Source: an uncultured Eubacteriales bacterium
GTDB lineage: Bacteria > Bacillota > Clostridia > Oscillospirales > Oscillospiraceae
Length of the DNA: 64,000 bases
Assembly: GCA_900548625.1 (NCBI GenBank)
Contig: URLO01000001.1
Coordinates: 1-64,000 of the forward strand
Reading direction: 5' to 3'
Shown here: piece after piece, positions 7,560 to 16,029 of the stretch
How the letters are laid out: each line of letters begins with the position of its first letter
How positions within the stretch are numbered: the first letter of the stretch is position 1
The notes under the pieces: generated by a model
Told to the model about the DNA's origin: nothing
The model's input: only the letters and a program-made list of their open reading frames with translations
Databases searched by the model: none
Position numbers and translations under genes: made by a program

Positions 7560-8264
7560 ATGGAACAGAAGAACGAACAAAGCGCCCTGATCCTCGTGGT
7601 GGACGACGAGCCGGACATCCGGCGTATCATCCGCATTTTGCTGGAATCGGGCGGCTATCGGGTCGCCGAGGCGCAAAACGGCCTTGCGGCGGTGGAATAC
7701 GTGCGGAAGCAGCCGGGGGTCGATCTGGTGCTGATGGACATTATGATGCCGGGGCTGGACGGCGTATCCGCCAGCCGCGAGATCCGCGAGTGCTGCGCCG
7801 CGCCCATTTTGTTCCTGACCGCCAAGACGCAGGAGCAGGACAAGCTGGAGGCCTATCAGGCCGGCGGCGACGACTATCTGGCAAAGCCGTTTTCCCATGC
7901 GGAGCTGATGATGAAGGTCGAATCGCTGCTGCGGCGCTACCGTGTGTACAAGGGTAAGACGAACGGACAGGTCCTGCGGGCGGACGTGGTGCTCGACGAG
8001 CCGGGGCGGCGCGTGCTGCGCGGCGGGCGCTCGGTCGAGCTGACCGAGACGGAGTTTGAGATCCTCTGCTTTCTGGCCGCGCACCGCGGGAGCGTCGTGT
8101 CGGTCGAGCAGATCTATCGTGGCGTCTGGCGCGAAAAATACATGCCCTCGTCCACCAACACGGTCATGGTACATATTGTGAATCTGCGCAAGAAGCTGGA
8201 GGAGGATCCGACCAATCCCTGCCTCATCCGCACGGTCTGGGGGAAGGGGTATCAGATTGACTGA
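7560..8264 (+). CDS. OmpR/VanR-type response regulator
   Basis: A 234-residue response regulator. The receiver domain has the acidic pair D15-D16 in VVDDEPD, phosphoacceptor D60 in LVLMDIMMPG, T88 and K109. The C-terminal winged-helix DNA-binding domain ends VWGKGYQID. AGGAGGAG lies just upstream of the ATG at 7560, which is preferred to an in-frame ATG 18 bases earlier that precedes the ribosome site. It overlaps the kinase gene by 8 bases. The repeats in its own promoter suggest autoregulation. Confidence 0.93.
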   Translation: MEQKNEQSALILVVDDEPDIRRIIRILLESGGYRVAEAQNGLAAVEYVRKQPGVDLVLMDIMMPGLDGVSASREIRECCAAPILFLTAKTQEQDKLEAYQAGGDDYLAKPFSHAELMMKVESLLRRYRVYKGKTNGQVLRADVVLDEPGRRVLRGGRSVELTETEFEILCFLAAHRGSVVSVEQIYRGVWREKYMPSSTNTVMVHIVNLRKKLEEDPTNPCLIRTVWGKGYQID

Positions 8265-9600
8265 GAAAAAACGCTTCCGCTCGCTGCACTTTAAGCTCAT
8301 GCTCGTGATGCTGGCGGGCTTCGGCCTGGGCGTTCTGACGTATGTGCTGACGGTGCAGTGCGGCAACTGGTTCATCGAGTCGCGCTATATGAGCGACGAG
8401 TCCGTAAGCCGCCGCAGCATGTCGGCAGTCGAGAGTCTGCAAACGTACATCCGCGACAACAACCTTGCCTCGCGGGACACCGAGCAGATCGCCCGCTGGT
8501 CGATGACGCAGAAGGACACCTACATCCTGTTCTACAAAAACCGCCATCTGGCGATGGAGGCCGGCTGGTGGGGCATCGACGACAGCGCCTCCATCCGAAG
8601 CCAGGAGCTGAGCGAGCAGACAGCCCTCACGATCTACCCCGTGAGCTTCCGTGACGGCGTGTTTCAGGCCGTCGTGTACGATTTTTCCGAGGTGAAGCTC
8701 TATGACGCCATGCAGGTCATCGGCATCGTGCTGGCGTGCGCGCTGTTTGCGCTTTTGATGCTGCTGTACAACAGCCGCATCACGCACGCCATCATCGACG
8801 TCTCGCGCGAGATCCAGGAGATCGGGCGCGGCAATCTCGACACGCAGATGCGGCCCGTTGACAACGATGAGCTCGGGCGGCTGACGCAGAGCGTGGACGC
8901 GATGCGCCGCTCGCTCATCCGCAAGACGCAGGAGGAGCAGGCGGCGCTGAAAAAGAACAGCGAGCTCATCACCGCCATGTCCCACGACATCCGAAATCCG
9001 CTCACGGCGCTGCTGGGCTATCTCGATCTGGCGCGCGGCGGGCAGTACCGCTCGGAGGGCGAGCTGAGGCAGTACCTCGAGGCCTCCTACTCCAAGGCCG
9101 AGCAGCTCAAGACGCTGACGGACGAGCTGTTCCGCTATGCCCTCGTGTTCGGCGGGCAGGAGCTGAATCTCGACATGCAGGAATACGACGCCGAGATCCT
9201 GCTGGAGCAGCTCCTGTTTGAGCCAATCATGGCGCTGGAGCAGCACGGCTTTCATATCCAGACCGCGCACCCGGCGCTCCGGTGCCGCATCCGGCTGGAC
9301 GTCACGTATTTTCAGCGCGTGCTCGACAATCTCTTTGACAACCTCCGCAAATACGCAGACCCCGCCGCGCCGGTGGCGATCACGGCGATGGAGGAGGACG
9401 GCTGGCTCCAGCTCTGCATCGGCAACACCCGCAAAAAAGACCCCGGCGTGGTCGAGAGCAACAAGATCGGGCTCAAGACCTGCGAGCGCATTCTCGCGCA
9501 GATGGGCGGCCAGCTCCGCCGCTATGAGCAGGGCGAGCGGTTTTCCGTGGAGGTGTCGCTGCCGGAGCTGCCGGGCGGCACGGAAGAAGTTGCAAATTAG
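8257..9600 (+). CDS. Membrane sensor histidine kinase
   Basis: A 447-residue VanS-like sensor kinase. Transmembrane segments lie at about 12-33 and 154-172 with an extracellular sensor region of about 120 residues between, followed by a HAMP linker and the phosphoacceptor H243 in MSHDIRNPLTALLGY. The ATPase domain has an N box (DNLFDNLRKYAD, 357-368) and a late KIGLKTCERI segment, but the usual DxGxG box is replaced by IGNTRKKDPG. The start is a TTG at 8257 overlapping the regulator gene by 8 bases, behind GGGAAGGGG. Signal unknown; the transporter operon behind it is the likely target. Confidence 0.9.
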   Translation: MTEKKRFRSLHFKLMLVMLAGFGLGVLTYVLTVQCGNWFIESRYMSDESVSRRSMSAVESLQTYIRDNNLASRDTEQIARWSMTQKDTYILFYKNRHLAMEAGWWGIDDSASIRSQELSEQTALTIYPVSFRDGVFQAVVYDFSEVKLYDAMQVIGIVLACALFALLMLLYNSRITHAIIDVSREIQEIGRGNLDTQMRPVDNDELGRLTQSVDAMRRSLIRKTQEEQAALKKNSELITAMSHDIRNPLTALLGYLDLARGGQYRSEGELRQYLEASYSKAEQLKTLTDELFRYALVFGGQELNLDMQEYDAEILLEQLLFEPIMALEQHGFHIQTAHPALRCRIRLDVTYFQRVLDNLFDNLRKYADPAAPVAITAMEEDGWLQLCIGNTRKKDPGVVESNKIGLKTCERILAQMGGQLRRYEQGERFSVEVSLPELPGGTEEVAN

Positions 9601-9619
9601 TTACAAATTTCCCGAACAG

Positions 9620-9637
9620 CTTAAGAATTTCTTAAAA
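9620..9637 (+). promoter_or_regulatory. Direct-repeat operator, transporter operon
   Basis: CTTAA at 9620 and CTTAAAA at 9631, a direct repeat with an 11-base period, ending 39 bases before the -10 box at 9676. It matches the site at 7459 in sequence and distance, which suggests that the same response regulator controls the operon starting at 9728. Confidence 0.6.
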
Positions 9638-9652
9638 TTGGGCGCGCAGGGG

Positions 9653-9681
9653 TTTCGGTTTTGCCAAAACCCTGCTAGAAT
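9653..9681 (+). promoter_or_regulatory. Probable promoter of the transporter operon
   Basis: TAGAAT at 9676-9681 with a poor -35 (TTTCGG, 9653-9658) 17 bases upstream. A weak -35 below an upstream operator fits an activator-dependent promoter. Confidence 0.5.
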
Positions 9682-9727
9682 AGCGCCAGAACAGACGCAA
9701 CCCACCCCCCGAGAAAGGAGGAACCCT

Positions 9728-12121
9728 ATGAAACGACGCATGCTTGCGCTGCTGCTGACCGCGGCAGCACTGACCGGCTGCCTTGCCGCCTGCGGCAAAA
9801 GCGAAAAGCCGGATGCGGCCGCGCCTCCCAGCGCCGTGCAGGGAAAGCGCATGGAGGCGGAGACCGTCACCTCAAAGTACGCCTATTCCGCAGAGTACAT
9901 CGACCTGCCGGTGGACGTGGACTACATCACCACGAACTGCGTCAGCGGCAATTACTTCTATTTTACCGCCAGCGTCAAAAGCGGGACGGACAGCTTCGTT
10001 GACCCCGACTCCGGCGAGGGCTATTCGTATGACACCTACGACCTCAAGCTCATCCAAATCGATCTCAGCACGCGCGAATGCACAGAGCTGGACGCGCTCG
10101 ACGCCGTGCAGGCGGAGGGTGAAGAAGGCTGGCGCCGCGACATGTATGTTCAGAACATGACCGCCGCGCCCGACGGCGGCGTCTGCGTGTACGTTCAGAC
10201 CAACAGCTATCGCCTCACCACGCCGGCGGAGGGCGATACGGCCAATTTCGGGAGCTACAATTACGAGGGCGGCACGCAGCAGAATCTCATTTTGTTCGTC
10301 GGCGCGGACGGAAAGACCGGAAAAACGGTCGATCTGAGCGCTGCACAAGGCGGCGATTTCTATCCCAGCGACTTCCTCTCCGATGCAAAAGGCTACCTCT
10401 ATCTGGGCGACTTTGACCGCGTGTGCATCTGGGACAAGGACGGCAATTTTGTCACCGAGCTGGAGCTTGGCCCCGAATACAGCAATCTCATGCAGTACGG
10501 CGCGGACAAGATCGGCGTGGTGACCTACGGTCAGACGCACGTCTTCAAGGTCATCGACCCCGTGAAGAAGGCCTTCGGCGAGACGCTCCCGCTTCCCGCC
10601 GATGCGTATCAGATCTATCCGGGCGACAACATCTACGACTTTTTCTATGACAACAGCGGCAAGATCTACGGCTACATCACCCAGACCAAGACCGCCGAGA
10701 AGGTCATCGACTGGCTCGAGTGCGACGTGGACAGCAACAACATGACCTCGTTCAGCATCCTGCCCGACGGGCATGTGTTTGCCATGACGCAGGAATACCG
10801 CCGCGGCCGCCGCGGAAGCAGCGTCCAGCTCATCCTGATGACCCGCGTGGACGCCTCGACGCTGCCGCAGAAGAAGAACCTGACGCTCGCGTGCATGTAT
10901 CTGGACTCCACGCTGCGCAGCCAGATCGTGCGCTTCAACCTCCGAAACCCGCAGTACCGCATCGTGGTGCGTGACTACTCCGAATACAATACGGAAGGCG
11001 ACATTTCCCTCGGCATGACGAAGCTCACCACCGAGCTTGCCGCCGGGACGATGCCGGACATGCTGCTCACCACGTCCCTGCCGGTGCGGCAGTATGAGGC
11101 GAAGGGGCTGCTGCGCGATCTTACCCCGATGCTGGACGCGGACAGCACGCTCAGCCGCGACGATCTGATCACCGAGGTGCTCGACGCCCGCGCGGTCGAT
11201 GGCAAGCTCTACCGGATGCCCACCAGCTTCATGATCTCCGCCGTCGCGGGGCGCGCGGACATCGTCGGCGGCTATGAGACGTGGACGCTCGACGATGTGC
11301 AGGACGCCATGAAAAAGCTCCAGCCCGGCGCGACGGTTTTCTCCGAGTTCTATACCAAAGAAAGCGTCCTGTCCAACTGCGTCAGCGACTATATGGACGC
11401 CCTTGTGGACTGGGAAAACGGCGTCTGCCGTTTTGACGGCGAGGAATTTCGGAGCCTGCTCGCGTTTGCAAACCAGTTCCCGCTGGAATGTGACTACAGC
11501 CGCGTTGCGTACAATGAGAGCGATTTTTCCCGCATGAAGGCCGGAAAGCAGCTTCTTATGTTCCTGACGTTCCACGGCTTTGACGCCCTCAACGGCCAGT
11601 TTACGCTGATGGACAACGCCCCCTGCTTTGTCGGCTTCCCGGTTCCCGCCTCCTGCGAGCGGGTGCGCAGCCGCTTCCTCCTGCAAGGCGAGCTTGCCAT
11701 CACTGCCGCCTGCTCCGAGCCGGACGCGGCGTGGGCGTTCATCCGCTCCGTCCTTGATGAGGACTACCAATCCCAGCTCTGGAGCTTCCCTATTTTGAGA
11801 TCGGCATTTGACGACATGCTCGCCGAGGCGATGAAGCAGGAGTTCTACACCGACGCAAACGGCAGACGCGTGGAGCGGCCCAAGGGCGGCGTCAGCTACG
11901 GCAGCGACGAAATGATCGACTGCTACGCCGTCACAGAGCAGCAGAAGGACATTCTCATGGAGCTGATTCGCTCCACAGACCGCGTCAGCGAGTATGACGA
12001 TCACATCATGAGCATCGTCATCGAGGAGACCGGCGCGTATTTTGCCGGCCAGAAAACGCTGGACGAGACCGTGAAGGTCATCCAGAACCGCATGAATCTC
12101 TACGTCGCGGAGCAGCGCTGA
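9728..12121 (+). CDS. Lipoprotein: propeller-like domain plus extracellular solute-binding domain
   Basis: A 797-residue exported lipoprotein. The N-terminus is a lipoprotein signal with two candidate lipoboxes, LTGC (C18) and LAAC (C22). Residues of about 50-390 are repeated beta-rich segments with aromatic/Gly-Asp turns (such as GYLYLGDFDRVCIWDKDGNF), which resemble a beta-propeller. Residues of about 395-790 resemble a family 1 extracellular solute-binding protein: NLTLACMYLDSTLRSQIVRF, GTMPDMLLT, then a long alpha/beta domain. The fusion is unusual, because solute-binding proteins of sugar ABC transporters are normally 420-450 residues. AAAGGAGG lies 7 bases before the ATG. It heads an operon with two permeases. 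Confidence 0.85.
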   Translation: MKRRMLALLLTAAALTGCLAACGKSEKPDAAAPPSAVQGKRMEAETVTSKYAYSAEYIDLPVDVDYITTNCVSGNYFYFTASVKSGTDSFVDPDSGEGYSYDTYDLKLIQIDLSTRECTELDALDAVQAEGEEGWRRDMYVQNMTAAPDGGVCVYVQTNSYRLTTPAEGDTANFGSYNYEGGTQQNLILFVGADGKTGKTVDLSAAQGGDFYPSDFLSDAKGYLYLGDFDRVCIWDKDGNFVTELELGPEYSNLMQYGADKIGVVTYGQTHVFKVIDPVKKAFGETLPLPADAYQIYPGDNIYDFFYDNSGKIYGYITQTKTAEKVIDWLECDVDSNNMTSFSILPDGHVFAMTQEYRRGRRGSSVQLILMTRVDASTLPQKKNLTLACMYLDSTLRSQIVRFNLRNPQYRIVVRDYSEYNTEGDISLGMTKLTTELAAGTMPDMLLTTSLPVRQYEAKGLLRDLTPMLDADSTLSRDDLITEVLDARAVDGKLYRMPTSFMISAVAGRADIVGGYETWTLDDVQDAMKKLQPGATVFSEFYTKESVLSNCVSDYMDALVDWENGVCRFDGEEFRSLLAFANQFPLECDYSRVAYNESDFSRMKAGKQLLMFLTFHGFDALNGQFTLMDNAPCFVGFPVPASCERVRSRFLLQGELAITAACSEPDAAWAFIRSVLDEDYQSQLWSFPILRSAFDDMLAEAMKQEFYTDANGRRVERPKGGVSYGSDEMIDCYAVTEQQKDILMELIRSTDRVSEYDDHIMSIVIEETGAYFAGQKTLDETVKVIQNRMNLYVAEQR

Positions 12122-12165
12122 ACGCAGCGCGTCCGGACACGACACACCAAATCAGGAAACAGGTA

Positions 12166-13107
12166 ATGCCTATGCAGTCACTCAAGCAAACAACACGCAA
12201 AAAAGCGGCGGCCGCGCCGCAGGAGGAGCGCCCGCCCAAGCGGCGCAGCCGCCTGCGGGAGCTTCTCCACTCGCTGTTTTTCTCAGGGCCGAGCTTTCTG
12301 GGAATGCTCATCTTCTTTGTCATCCCGTTCGGCGTGGTCGTGTACTATTCGTTCATCAACGGCGCGCTCGACCACGGCTTTGCGGGGCTCAAGAACTATG
12401 TGAGCGTCATGCAGAACGGCGCGTTCCGCATCGCGGTCAAAAACACGGCCGTTTTCTCGGCGCTGTCGGTGCCGCTGGCGGTCATTCTGGCCATGGCGCT
12501 GGCGCTGCTGCTCGAGGCGCGCATCCCGTGGAAAAGCCAGTTCCGCACCTTCTTCCTGAGCCCGATGATGGTGCCCATCGCATCGATCATTCTGGTCTGG
12601 CAGGTGCTTTTCCACGACAACGGCGTCGTCAACGAGCTGCTCAAGAGCCTTGGCCATGACAAGATCTACTGGTTTTCGTCCAACGCGAGCCTTGTCGTGA
12701 TCGTGGTGCTGTTTTTGTGGAAAAACCTCGGCTACAACATGATCCTGTTCATGGCGGCGCTCAACAACGTCCCCAAGGCGATGCTCGAGGCCGCCGAGGT
12801 CGAGGGCGCGAGCGAGTGGACACAGTTCGTCCACATCAAGCTCCGCTATCTGTCTCCGACGATCCTGTTCGTGACGATCCTCTCGATCATCAACTCCTTC
12901 AAGGTCTTCCGCGAGATCTATCTGCTGACGGGCAATTACCCGTATGACTCGCTGTACATGCTCCAGCACTTCATGAACAACATGTTCCGCCAGCTCGACT
13001 ATCAGAAGCTGTCGGCGGCGGCGGTGCTGCTGGCCATCGTGATCGTCATCCTGATCGCCATCCTTTTTGCGGTCGAAAACTACTTCGGAAAGGACGTGGA
13101 GGGATGA
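12166..13107 (+). CDS. Sugar-type ABC transporter permease (UgpA-like)
   Basis: A 313-residue permease with six predicted membrane helices after a positively charged cytoplasmic tail (residues 1-40). The EAA loop that docks the ATPase is readable as EAAEVEGASEWTQFVHIKL. It pairs with the next gene, with which it overlaps by four bases, as the MalF/UgpA-like half of a carbohydrate-uptake-1 type importer. A second ATG lies 6 bases downstream; neither has a strong ribosome site. No ATPase gene is in the operon, so a shared MsmX-like ATPase elsewhere would be needed. Confidence 0.9.
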   Translation: MPMQSLKQTTRKKAAAAPQEERPPKRRSRLRELLHSLFFSGPSFLGMLIFFVIPFGVVVYYSFINGALDHGFAGLKNYVSVMQNGAFRIAVKNTAVFSALSVPLAVILAMALALLLEARIPWKSQFRTFFLSPMMVPIASIILVWQVLFHDNGVVNELLKSLGHDKIYWFSSNASLVVIVVLFLWKNLGYNMILFMAALNNVPKAMLEAAEVEGASEWTQFVHIKLRYLSPTILFVTILSIINSFKVFREIYLLTGNYPYDSLYMLQHFMNNMFRQLDYQKLSAAAVLLAIVIVILIAILFAVENYFGKDVEG

Positions 13108-13985
13108 AGAAAAAACGCTATTTTTCGCGCGGTATGCTGACGCTGCTGGCGGCGGTGTTCGCCTTCCTGTTCCTGATGCCGACGGTCCTGACGATCACAA
13201 ACTCGTTCATGGCGCAAAGCGAGATCACCGCCAACTACGGGCAGGTCTTTGCCAGCGGAACGAGCGGCAGCAGCTACATCTCAAAGGTCATCAACCTCAA
13301 GTTCATCCCCGACAAGGTGAGCTTCACGCAGTATATCACGGTGCTGCTCAAGAGCCCGGAATATCTGCTGAAATTCTGGAACGCGGTCATTCTGGTCGCG
13401 CCGATCGTGGTGGGCCAGCTTCTGGTCGCGTCGCTCGCGGCCTACGGCTTCACGCGCTGGCGCGGCAAGATCCGCGACACCATCTTTTTCGCGTATGTCA
13501 TTCTGATGCTCATGCCGTATCAGGTCACGCTCGTCCCGAACTATCTGGTCAGTGACTGGCTGGGACTTCTGAACACGCGCTGGGCGATCATTCTTCCGGG
13601 CATCTTTGCCCCGTTCTCGGTGTTCCTGCTGACGAAGTTCATGCGCCGCATTCCGGTGTCGCTGATCGAATCGGCAAAGCTCGACGGCGCGAACGAGTGG
13701 CACGTATTCTGGGACATCTGCCTGCCGCAGTGCCGCAGCGCCCTGTATTCGGTCGCCATTCTGGTGTTTATCGATTACTGGAACATGGTCGAGCAGCCGC
13801 TCATCCTCCTGCCTGACGCGGAGATGCAGCCGCTTTCGGTCTATCTTTCCACCATCAATGCCGGTGAGATCGGCATTGCCTTCGCCGTCGCGGTGATCTA
13901 CATGATCCCCGGACTTCTGATGTTCCTCCACGGTGAAGCGTATCTTGTTGAGGGCATCGCGCATTCCGGCTCTGTGAAAGGATAA
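13104..13985 (+). CDS. Sugar-type ABC transporter permease (UgpE-like)
   Basis: A 293-residue permease with six predicted helices and a periplasmic-side loop after helix 1 that is longer than usual (about residues 35-85). The ATPase-docking loop reads ESAKLDGANEWHVFWDICLPQ. It is the MalG/UgpE-like partner of the preceding permease; the two overlap as ATGA. The following adaptor gene begins 13 bases after its stop, so transport and adaptor genes share a transcript. Confidence 0.9.
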   Translation: MKKKRYFSRGMLTLLAAVFAFLFLMPTVLTITNSFMAQSEITANYGQVFASGTSGSSYISKVINLKFIPDKVSFTQYITVLLKSPEYLLKFWNAVILVAPIVVGQLLVASLAAYGFTRWRGKIRDTIFFAYVILMLMPYQVTLVPNYLVSDWLGLLNTRWAIILPGIFAPFSVFLLTKFMRRIPVSLIESAKLDGANEWHVFWDICLPQCRSALYSVAILVFIDYWNMVEQPLILLPDAEMQPLSVYLSTINAGEIGIAFAVAVIYMIPGLLMFLHGEAYLVEGIAHSGSVKG

Positions 13986-13998
13986 AGGGGTAGAAGCT

Positions 13999-16029
13999 AT
14001 GGAAACAAATGTGAAACGCAGAGAATGGGTCAAAACCGCCGCCATCATTTTTCTGGTGGTCATGCTGGTGCTGACGTTTTTCTCAAACACCATTTTGAAT
14101 CATTCGCTGCCGGAGGTCGCCACGGCAAACGTGACCTCCGGAACGATCAACGCCAAGATCCGCGGCAGCGGCACGGTCTCCGCCAACGAGACGTATGACG
14201 TGACCATCAAGCAGACCCGCAAGGTCGCAAGCGTCAAGGTGCGCGTGGGCGACAGCGTCAGCGCGGGCGACGTTCTGATGACGCTCGAGGCCGAGGAGTC
14301 GGACGAGCTCAAGCAGGCGCAGACCGAGCTGGAGTCGATGGAGCTGAGCTACGAAAAGAGCCTCATCGCCGCCTCCACCGAGGCCGCGCGCGAAAACCGC
14401 GACGTGCAGAAGCTCCGCGAGGCCTATAACGACCTGCTGGCGCAGTATAACCAGTACAGCACCATGGATGCCCGTCAGGTCGAGCTGGAAAAAACCAAGG
14501 CAGAGGCAACGCTCAAGGAACTGCAAAAAGACCTTGCAAAAGCACAAAAAGAGCTTGAGAAGCTCAAAGCTGAGGACGAATACGTTCAGGCGCAGGCAGA
14601 CAAGACAACGTATCAGACAGAATATGATGCTTGCAAAAAAGAGATCGACGAGTATACCGCGCAAATCAAGGAACTGCAATCTGGGAAAGTGATTCGTTCC
14701 GTAAGTGAAATTCAGGATGATATCAATGCTGCCGAACAGAAGAAAGAACAGCTTTTGAGAGATTATGCCTCCAGACTCGCAGAGCATGAGGCTATGTATC
14801 AAGAGTTTTCCAAGCTGGCAGGCGGGCGTGAAGAAATCATGGACGCCTATCAGGCAGACAGAGATCTTTTGATCAGAACGCTGATCGAGCGGGGCTATGG
14901 CAAAACAGTTACAGGTAATGGCGAAGAAAGCACCGTAGACGAAGCCGCGGTAGGCGCGACAGCAGATGCTATGATTGCCGCCTATAAGGCACTTAAGGGC
15001 TACTACGCCAAGTCGGCTGCGCTGGAAGATGATCTTGCAAGGCTCAATGCAGAGCTTAAAATCGCGCAGTCAACAGAAAGCACGGCAGATGCGCTGGCAA
15101 AGCTCAGCGCTAAGCTCGAAGATGCAAATAAAAGGCTGAAAGACGCCGACATGAAGCTGAACTCTGCCAAGCGGATCGTGGACAGCTATGAGGCGGAAAT
15201 CGAAGCACTGGAAGGCAAGATCGAAAGAGCACAAAATGCAGTTGACACCCAGCAGGACAAGGTAAACCGGCTCACCAGCGCGAACACCCTCGCCGAGCAG
15301 GTCAAGTCCGCAAAGCAGGCGCTGGAGGACAAAATCTTTGAGCAGGGTCTTGCCGACGGCTCGGCGCTCGACCTCGAGGCCGCCAAGAAGGCCATCGACG
15401 AGAAAAAGGCCGACATTGAAAAGCTGACCCAGAACGCCGACGAGGTCGAGGTCAAGGCCAAGGTCGGCGGCACCGTGAGCGCCATCAACGTCACCGCCGG
15501 CAACAACGCGGGCGCCGAAACGCCGCTCATGACGCTCAACCTGACCGACCGCGGCTACACCGTCAAGATCTCCGTCACAAACGAGCAGGCCAAGAAGGTC
15601 CGCGTCGGTGACAGCGCGGAGCTGGTCAACTACTGGTACGGCGGCGACATTCAGGCAACGCTGGAAAACATCACGAACGACCCCTCGAACCCCGGCAAGG
15701 CGAGACTTCTCGTGTTCCGGCTGACGGGTGACGTGGAGCCCGACACGAATCTGACGCTCTCCATCGGTCAAAAGAGCGCGAACTATGACTGCATCGTGCC
15801 CAACTCCGCCATCCGCACCGACAGCAACGGCACCTTCGTCCTTGCCATCGTTGCAAAGAGCACGCCGCTGCGCACGCGCTATACCGCGACGCGCGTGGAT
15901 GTGCAGGAGCTTGCAAAGGATGACACCGTGACCGCCGTGACGGGTCTGTCGTCGGGCGACTTCGTCATCACCACCTCGACCAAGCCCATCGAGGCCGGCA
16001 CGCAGGTGCGCCTGGTGGAGAACAACTGA
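13999..16029 (+). CDS. HlyD/MacA-like membrane fusion protein with long coiled coil
   Basis: A 676-residue adaptor protein. It has one N-terminal membrane anchor (about 14-32) and a biotinyl-lipoyl half-motif (about 45-100, GSGTVSANETYDV and VRVGDSVSAGDVL). A very long heptad-rich coiled coil follows (about 105-485, rich in K, E, Q and A). The second lipoyl half (VKAKVGGTVSAINVTAGNNAG) and beta-barrel domains end the protein. The coiled coil is two to three times longer than in MacA-type adaptors. Its coding sequence, roughly 14490-15240, is much poorer in GC than both flanks (26/60 G+C at 14521-14580 against 40/60 at 15421-15480), which suggests a replaced segment. The next gene overlaps its stop by one base. 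Confidence 0.88.
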   Translation: METNVKRREWVKTAAIIFLVVMLVLTFFSNTILNHSLPEVATANVTSGTINAKIRGSGTVSANETYDVTIKQTRKVASVKVRVGDSVSAGDVLMTLEAEESDELKQAQTELESMELSYEKSLIAASTEAARENRDVQKLREAYNDLLAQYNQYSTMDARQVELEKTKAEATLKELQKDLAKAQKELEKLKAEDEYVQAQADKTTYQTEYDACKKEIDEYTAQIKELQSGKVIRSVSEIQDDINAAEQKKEQLLRDYASRLAEHEAMYQEFSKLAGGREEIMDAYQADRDLLIRTLIERGYGKTVTGNGEESTVDEAAVGATADAMIAAYKALKGYYAKSAALEDDLARLNAELKIAQSTESTADALAKLSAKLEDANKRLKDADMKLNSAKRIVDSYEAEIEALEGKIERAQNAVDTQQDKVNRLTSANTLAEQVKSAKQALEDKIFEQGLADGSALDLEAAKKAIDEKKADIEKLTQNADEVEVKAKVGGTVSAINVTAGNNAGAETPLMTLNLTDRGYTVKISVTNEQAKKVRVGDSAELVNYWYGGDIQATLENITNDPSNPGKARLLVFRLTGDVEPDTNLTLSIGQKSANYDCIVPNSAIRTDSNGTFVLAIVAKSTPLRTRYTATRVDVQELAKDDTVTAVTGLSSGDFVITTSTKPIEAGTQVRLVENN

